This document shows, in pieces, positions 16,649 through 19,995 of a stretch of 19,995 nt of DNA. How positions within the stretch are numbered: position 1 is the stretch's first letter; the number at the start of each line of letters is the position of its first letter. The translations under genes were made by a program, and so were the position numbers. The DNA comes from WVWW01 sp041568335 (GTDB lineage: Bacteria > Acidobacteriota > Polarisedimenticolia > Polarisedimenticolales > Polarisedimenticolaceae). Under the pieces are notes generated by a model, which worked only from the letters and a program-made list of their open reading frames with translations, was not told the origin of the DNA and did not search any database. The DNA lies in NCBI GenBank assembly GCA_041568335.1, contig JBFFZZ010000024.1, positions 1 to 19,995 on the forward strand. Direction: 5' to 3'.

Positions 16649-16769
16649 GTGCGAAACCAGGGTTGATTGACTGTCCCATGATAACGCCTTTCAAAAGCGA
16701 GAGAACGCGATCGGATGTGGGCTTACCCGTATGGAGTTGCGGGAAGTACGTACCCCGCGCCGACCCCTT

Positions 16770-16962
16770 TCACCGCCGCTTCAGCTCGTCCTGCCAGTTG
16801 ACGAACAGCGAGATCGGAGCCTGGGCGAGCCGGGGGTCCGTCGCCAGGACCAGGAACGCGTCGCCTTTCGCGTTGATCCCGTAAGAGCCCGCCGGTGCGT
16901 CCCGGTACGTTCAGCACGTCGCGCGGTTCGCCGAACTTGATCTCCGGCACCCTTCGCGGCAT
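16770..16962 (-). pseudogene. Frameshifted C-terminal remnant of a PD40/TolB-type protein
   Basis: The 355-bp gap 16649-17003 is not empty. On the minus strand one frame reads VPEIKFGEPRDVLNVPG. A one-base shift near 16900 continues as APAGSYGINAKGDAFLVLAT and ends LFVNWQDELKRR with a TGA at 16770-16772. This is the typical last blade and tail of kinase-associated PD40 proteins (compare VVVLNW near 19760). Codons are G/C-rich at third positions in both parts. The rest of the gene is missing, cut off where the nrfH upstream region begins, so this is a gene remnant. A sequencing error could explain the shift but not the missing body. Confidence 0.7.
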
Positions 16963-17003
16963 CCTTCTAGGCCGTTTGTCCGGGGTCGGAGGTCCCGCAC
17001 CAC

Positions 17004-17477
17004 GTGAACGAGAAGACGGCCCGAATCGGCGTCGTGACGCTGCTGATCGCGCTGTTCGCCGGCGCGGCGGGGGGGATCGGTTTCTTCACGCTCGGTTACG
17101 CCGACGCGACGGCCTATCTCGGGAACGACCCGGCGGCCTGCGCCAACTGCCACGTGATGCAGGGCCACCTGGACGCCTGGGTCAAGTCGTCGCACGGCAA
17201 GGTGGCGACCTGCAACGACTGCCACGCGCCTCCGGGTGGGATCGACAAGTATTACTGCAAGGCGCGAAACGGGTTCTTTCATTCCCTGGCGTTCACGACC
17301 GGGGAGTTTCCGGACAACCTCCAGTCCACCGACTACAACCACGGCGTGACCGAGCGGGCCTGCCGGCATTGCCACACGGAGGTCGCCCACGACCTGGGCA
17401 CGCCGGTCTCCGGTGCGAGTCGAGTGGAGGACCTGTCCTGTATCCACTGTCATGCGACGGTCGGCCACGACCGCTAG
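17004..17477 (+). CDS. nrfH: NrfH, tetraheme quinol dehydrogenase of nitrite reductase
   Basis: 157 aa from GTG 17004, with GGAGG 11 bases upstream. It has one N-terminal membrane anchor (residues about 8-30) and four CxxCH heme sites: Cys46-His50, Cys70-His74, Cys120-His124 and Cys146-His150. Met52, in CHVM after the first site, is the position used as a heme-1 ligand in NrfH. The size fits the NapC/NirT family's small NrfH branch. NrfH takes electrons from menaquinol in the membrane and passes them to NrfA in the periplasm. nrfA begins 15 bp downstream with its own ribosome site, forming a two-gene operon. Confidence 0.95.
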   Translation: MNEKTARIGVVTLLIALFAGAAGGIGFFTLGYADATAYLGNDPAACANCHVMQGHLDAWVKSSHGKVATCNDCHAPPGGIDKYYCKARNGFFHSLAFTTGEFPDNLQSTDYNHGVTERACRHCHTEVAHDLGTPVSGASRVEDLSCIHCHATVGHDR

Positions 17478-17492
17478 CGGAGGGAAGTTTCC

Positions 17493-18848
17493 ATGCCGGG
17501 TCGAACATCGGGAAGGGGCGTGCTGGTCGTAGCGGTCGTGTCGGGGCTCGTCGCCTTCGGCGTGGCGTTCCTGCTGACCAGCATCTTCGAGCGCAAGCAG
17601 GAAGCGCGCGTGCCGTTCGCACGCGTCGTCGAGATCGACGACGACACGGCCGATCCCGCGGAGTGGGGCAAGAACTTCCCGCAGCACTACGACGACTACC
17701 TCAAGACCGCCGACATGGAACAGACCCTGTACGGCGGCAGCGAGGCGATCCCCAACATGCCCAGCGACGCCGACCCCCGCAACGTGGTGTCGAAGAGCAA
17801 GCTGGGCACGATCCCGCAGCTGAAGCGGATGTGGGCGGGCTACGCGTTCGCCAGGGACTTCCGCGAGGAGCGCGGCCACGCCTACATGCTGACCGACCAG
17901 GTCTACACCGAGCGGCAAAAGGTCGGCCAGCCCGGAACCTGCATCAACTGTCACGCCTCGACCTACGTGGCGATGAAGAGGCTCGGCAACGGCGACCTCC
18001 ACGCCGGCTTCGACGCGCTCAACGCGATGCCCTACTCCGAGGCGAAGACGCACCTCGACGGCCCCGTCGGCTGCATCGACTGCCACGACGCCGGGACGAT
18101 GCGCCTGCGGGTCACCCGCCCCGCGTTCATCGATGCGATCGCCGCGGTCAAGAAGCTCGAGGGCATCGAGGACTACGACGTCAACACCATGGCCACGCGA
18201 GCCGAGATGCGGACCTACGTGTGCGGGCAGTGCCACGTCGAGTACTACTTCAAGGGCGAAAAGAAGACCCTGACCTACCCGTGGAACAAGGGGCTGACCG
18301 TCGATGCCGCGTGGGACTACTACGAGGAGGCCGGGTTCAAGGACTGGACGCACGCCGAGACCGGGGCCCCGATGCTCAAGGCGCAGCACCCCGAGTTCGA
18401 GCTGTGGTCCCAGGGCATCCACGCGCGCTCCGGCGTGACCTGCGCCGACTGCCACATGCCCTACAAGCGCGTCGGCGGCATGAAGGTCAGCAACCACCAC
18501 GTGCGCAGCCCGCTGCTCGCGCCGAACAACGCCTGCGGTAATTGCCACAAGTACGACGACGAGGAGCTGGTGGCCCGGGCGGAGTCGATCCAGACGCGGC
18601 ATCGGCACCTGGTCGACCGCGCGCTCGACGCGCTGGTCGAGCTGATCGACGACATCGCCGCGGCCGCCGAGAACGGCGTGGCGGAGGAGAAGCTGGTCGC
18701 CGCCCGGGGCTGGCAGCGCAGGGCGAGTTTTTATGTCGACTACGTCGAGGCGGAGAATTCCTCGGGGTTTCATGCGCCCCAGGAAGCGGCCCGGATTCTG
18801 GGTGAGTCGATCGATTACTCGCGGCGGGGGCAGCTGGCTTTGCGGTGA
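17493..18848 (+). CDS. nrfA: NrfA, pentaheme cytochrome c nitrite reductase (ammonia-forming)
   Basis: 451 aa; GGAGGG lies 8 bases before ATG 17493. A hydrophobic N-terminus (10-31) is a signal peptide or membrane anchor. Five heme sites: Cys150-His154, Cys194-His198, Cys244-His248, Cys317-His321, Cys348-His352. The first (CINCH) corresponds to the catalytic heme, which is CxxCK in E. coli; here it is CxxCH. Other hallmarks are kept: RGHAY near 127 (active-site Arg), EYY after CGQCH, KAQH at 296-299 (calcium and active-site loop), and His310 in GIHARSG. It catalyses six-electron reduction of nitrite to ammonium in the periplasm, fed by NrfH. No nrf-linked heme lyase is in the window. Confidence 0.96.
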   Translation: MPGRTSGRGVLVVAVVSGLVAFGVAFLLTSIFERKQEARVPFARVVEIDDDTADPAEWGKNFPQHYDDYLKTADMEQTLYGGSEAIPNMPSDADPRNVVSKSKLGTIPQLKRMWAGYAFARDFREERGHAYMLTDQVYTERQKVGQPGTCINCHASTYVAMKRLGNGDLHAGFDALNAMPYSEAKTHLDGPVGCIDCHDAGTMRLRVTRPAFIDAIAAVKKLEGIEDYDVNTMATRAEMRTYVCGQCHVEYYFKGEKKTLTYPWNKGLTVDAAWDYYEEAGFKDWTHAETGAPMLKAQHPEFELWSQGIHARSGVTCADCHMPYKRVGGMKVSNHHVRSPLLAPNNACGNCHKYDDEELVARAESIQTRHRHLVDRALDALVELIDDIAAAAENGVAEEKLVAARGWQRRASFYVDYVEAENSSGFHAPQEAARILGESIDYSRRGQLALR

Positions 18849-18883
18849 CGCTCGATGCCCGGTCGGCGCATCGTCCCCACCGG

Positions 18884-18889
18884 TATACT
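18884..18889 (+). promoter_or_regulatory. Candidate -10 box (TATACT) for a leaderless transcript
   Basis: TATACT ends 6 bases before ATG 18896, and no Shine-Dalgarno is present there. This would start the mRNA at or near the start codon. No -35 match was seen. Confidence 0.4.
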
Positions 18890-18895
18890 CGACGC

Positions 18896-19585
18896 ATGGA
18901 TAGCTTCTTCGGCGGCGCCGCGGTCGCGCTGGTGGTGGTGGCCGTCTTCTGGCTCGGTCGCAGGCTCAAGGGCCCCGCTCCCGCGAGGGAAGCGCACATC
19001 GTCTCGAACATCGAGCACCTGCGCGCCATCGGACGGCTTTCCGTGTACCGCGTGCGGATCCAGGAGATCGTCACCCGGACCGACCACAGCTGGGGCGAAT
19101 TCGGCAAGCGCTACCTCCAGTGGGTGTTGAGCTCGAGGAAGATGGCGATGATCTTCGAGTTCGATATCGACTTCGTCTACGACCTCGAGAGCCCGGACTT
19201 CCGGATCGACGACGCGGCCGGCGCGGTGTTCCGCGTCACGATGCCGGCATGCGGCCACGAGGTGCGGATCCGCGACATTCGCTTCTACGACGAGCAGGCG
19301 GCCAAATTCCTGCCCTGGTTGTTGCCGGATCTGGTCAACGGCTTTCTCGGCGACCGCTTTTCCGTGGAGGCGAAGAACAGGCTCGTCGAATCGGCGAAGC
19401 GGCACACCGAGGAGCGAGCCGTCAAGCTGATCGAGGATGTCCGGTCGGACGTCGAGGCCTCGGCGACAACGACGCTGCGTTCGATCAGCCGCGCGTTCGG
19501 AGCGAACGAGGTCGAGTTCCGCTTCGGGAAACGAACCCCGACCGCGGTGGACGTCGCCGTCGCCACGAAGCTCATGGCGTCGTGA
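18896..19585 (+). CDS. Membrane-anchored DUF4230-like protein
   Basis: 229 aa from ATG 18896; GTG 18845, overlapping the nrfA stop as GTGA, is an alternative that would add 17 residues ahead of the anchor. A transmembrane helix (5-20) is followed by an extracytoplasmic or cytoplasmic soluble domain. The sequence RAIGRLSVYRVRIQEIVT, then FEFDIDFVYDLES and VFRVTMPACGHEVRIRDI, fits the DUF4230 pattern of a membrane-anchored beta-rich domain followed by a charged helical part (FSVEAKNRLVESAKRHTEE). Function is unknown for the family. It follows nrfA by 47 bp on the same strand but may have its own promoter (18884-18889), so a role in nitrite reduction is not shown. Confidence 0.7.
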   Translation: MDSFFGGAAVALVVVAVFWLGRRLKGPAPAREAHIVSNIEHLRAIGRLSVYRVRIQEIVTRTDHSWGEFGKRYLQWVLSSRKMAMIFEFDIDFVYDLESPDFRIDDAAGAVFRVTMPACGHEVRIRDIRFYDEQAAKFLPWLLPDLVNGFLGDRFSVEAKNRLVESAKRHTEERAVKLIEDVRSDVEASATTTLRSISRAFGANEVEFRFGKRTPTAVDVAVATKLMAS

Positions 19586-19591
19586 CGCTTC

Positions 19592-19617
19592 CGAGGTCCC
19601 GCCTCGAAGCCCCTTTT
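19592..19617 (+). terminator. Weak hairpin after the DUF4230-like gene
   Basis: CGAGG (19592-19596), loop TCCCG and CCTCG (19602-19606) are followed after seven bases by TTTT (19614-19617). It is short and the T run is distant, so it is only a possible terminator. The rest of 19618-19746 shows nothing recognisable. Confidence 0.25.
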
Positions 19618-19746
19618 ACACCGGCGACCGCCCCGCCCGCTTCCGATCGCCTTGCCGAGTCCAAGGCCAGGTAAACCGCCAGCGTGCTCCCGGCCGGCGG
19701 CAAGTTTCGCGTGACGACAACGTCGGTCGATCTGTCCCGTTTTCTG

Positions 19747-19995
19747 TCAGTCGCGTTGGGCCAGCCAGTTCAGCACCACGACCACGGACGAAGCGGTCGC
19801 CGCCTCTTCGTCCTTGATCATGAGGAACCGCCCGTCGGCGGCGACATCGTAGGACCGGTGTGGCTCCTGGTAGTAGCGGCCCGAGAAGAGCTCTACCGGC
19901 CTGCCCGCTCGGACTGTCCGGTCGTCGCCAGTCCCTTCGAACGTCAGGCTTGCCGCCATGATCTTTTCGCCGTTGCGGTAGAACAGCTCGCGACC
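19747..19995 (-). CDS. C-terminal end of a PD40/TolB-propeller protein, probably a Ser/Thr kinase (partial)
   Basis: 82 residues and a stop; the frame is open to the window edge. It begins GRELFYRNGEKIMAA and continues with GRPVELFSGRY, SYDVAADGRFLMIKD and VVVVLNW before the stop. In my recollection this is the standard C-terminal blade of TolB/PD40 proteins, very often fused to an N-terminal Ser/Thr kinase or adenylate-cyclase-like domain in Acidobacteriota. The fused N-terminal domain lies outside the window, so 'kinase' is inferred from the neighbours. It shares its tail pattern with the remnant at 16770-16962 and is on the same strand. Confidence 0.75.
   Translation of the reverse strand, partial: GRELFYRNGEKIMAASLTFEGTGDDRTVRAGRPVELFSGRYYQEPHRSYDVAADGRFLMIKDEEAATASSVVVVLNWLAQRD

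Noticed and set aside
16895..18541. 548-codon + frame and 620-codon minus frame over nrfHA
   Set aside because: Both are shadows of nrfH and nrfA, which have nine heme motifs between them.

Overview
The window is high-GC (about two thirds G+C by eye) bacterial chromosomal DNA with AGGAGG-type ribosome binding sites, some GTG/TTG starts and exported proteins. Eukaryotic-like Ser/Thr kinases fused to TolB/PD40 propellers, a 14-repeat FG-GAP protein, a caspase-DUF4384 protein and a two-gene NrfHA nitrite reductase together suggest an Acidobacteriota lineage (for example Thermoanaerobaculia-like). Myxococcota or another deep-branching high-GC group cannot be excluded. No rRNA, tRNA, CRISPR or IS element was seen.

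Region 1 (1-7560, + strand) is a tightly packed operon of exported proteins. It runs from the 3' end of a probable beta-helix gene (ATGA overlap) to a complete right-handed beta-helix protein, a 1490-aa FG-GAP protein with 14 repeats (probably two seven-bladed propellers), and an exported caspase-like peptidase with a C-terminal DUF4384 domain read from a TTG start.

Region 2 (7557-9938, - strand) holds a lipoprotein alpha/beta hydrolase whose stop codon overlaps the caspase stop in a shared CTAG. Upstream of it lies a hypothetical protein that may belong to the DUF5610 group. Region 3 (9939-10523) is a small Gly-tailed RRM RNA-binding protein. Its leader contains a hairpin that can pair with the Shine-Dalgarno, and a strong intrinsic terminator follows it.

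Region 4 (10549-16648) is a signalling block: a membrane-anchored HDOD-Ser/Thr kinase fusion (-), a divergent small secreted protein (+), and a kinase-TM-PD40 receptor (-) followed by a small ORF. Both kinases carry an unusual HRDVNP catalytic loop. Region 5 (16649-19995) contains a frameshifted C-terminal remnant of another PD40-type gene (-), then nrfH-nrfA (periplasmic nitrite ammonification) and a membrane-anchored DUF4230-like protein (+), and finally the 3' end of a further PD40/TolB protein (-) that runs off the window. The nrf module looks as though it sits inside an older tandem array of kinase/PD40 genes.

All functional calls come from reading motifs and remembered family patterns; no database search was run.
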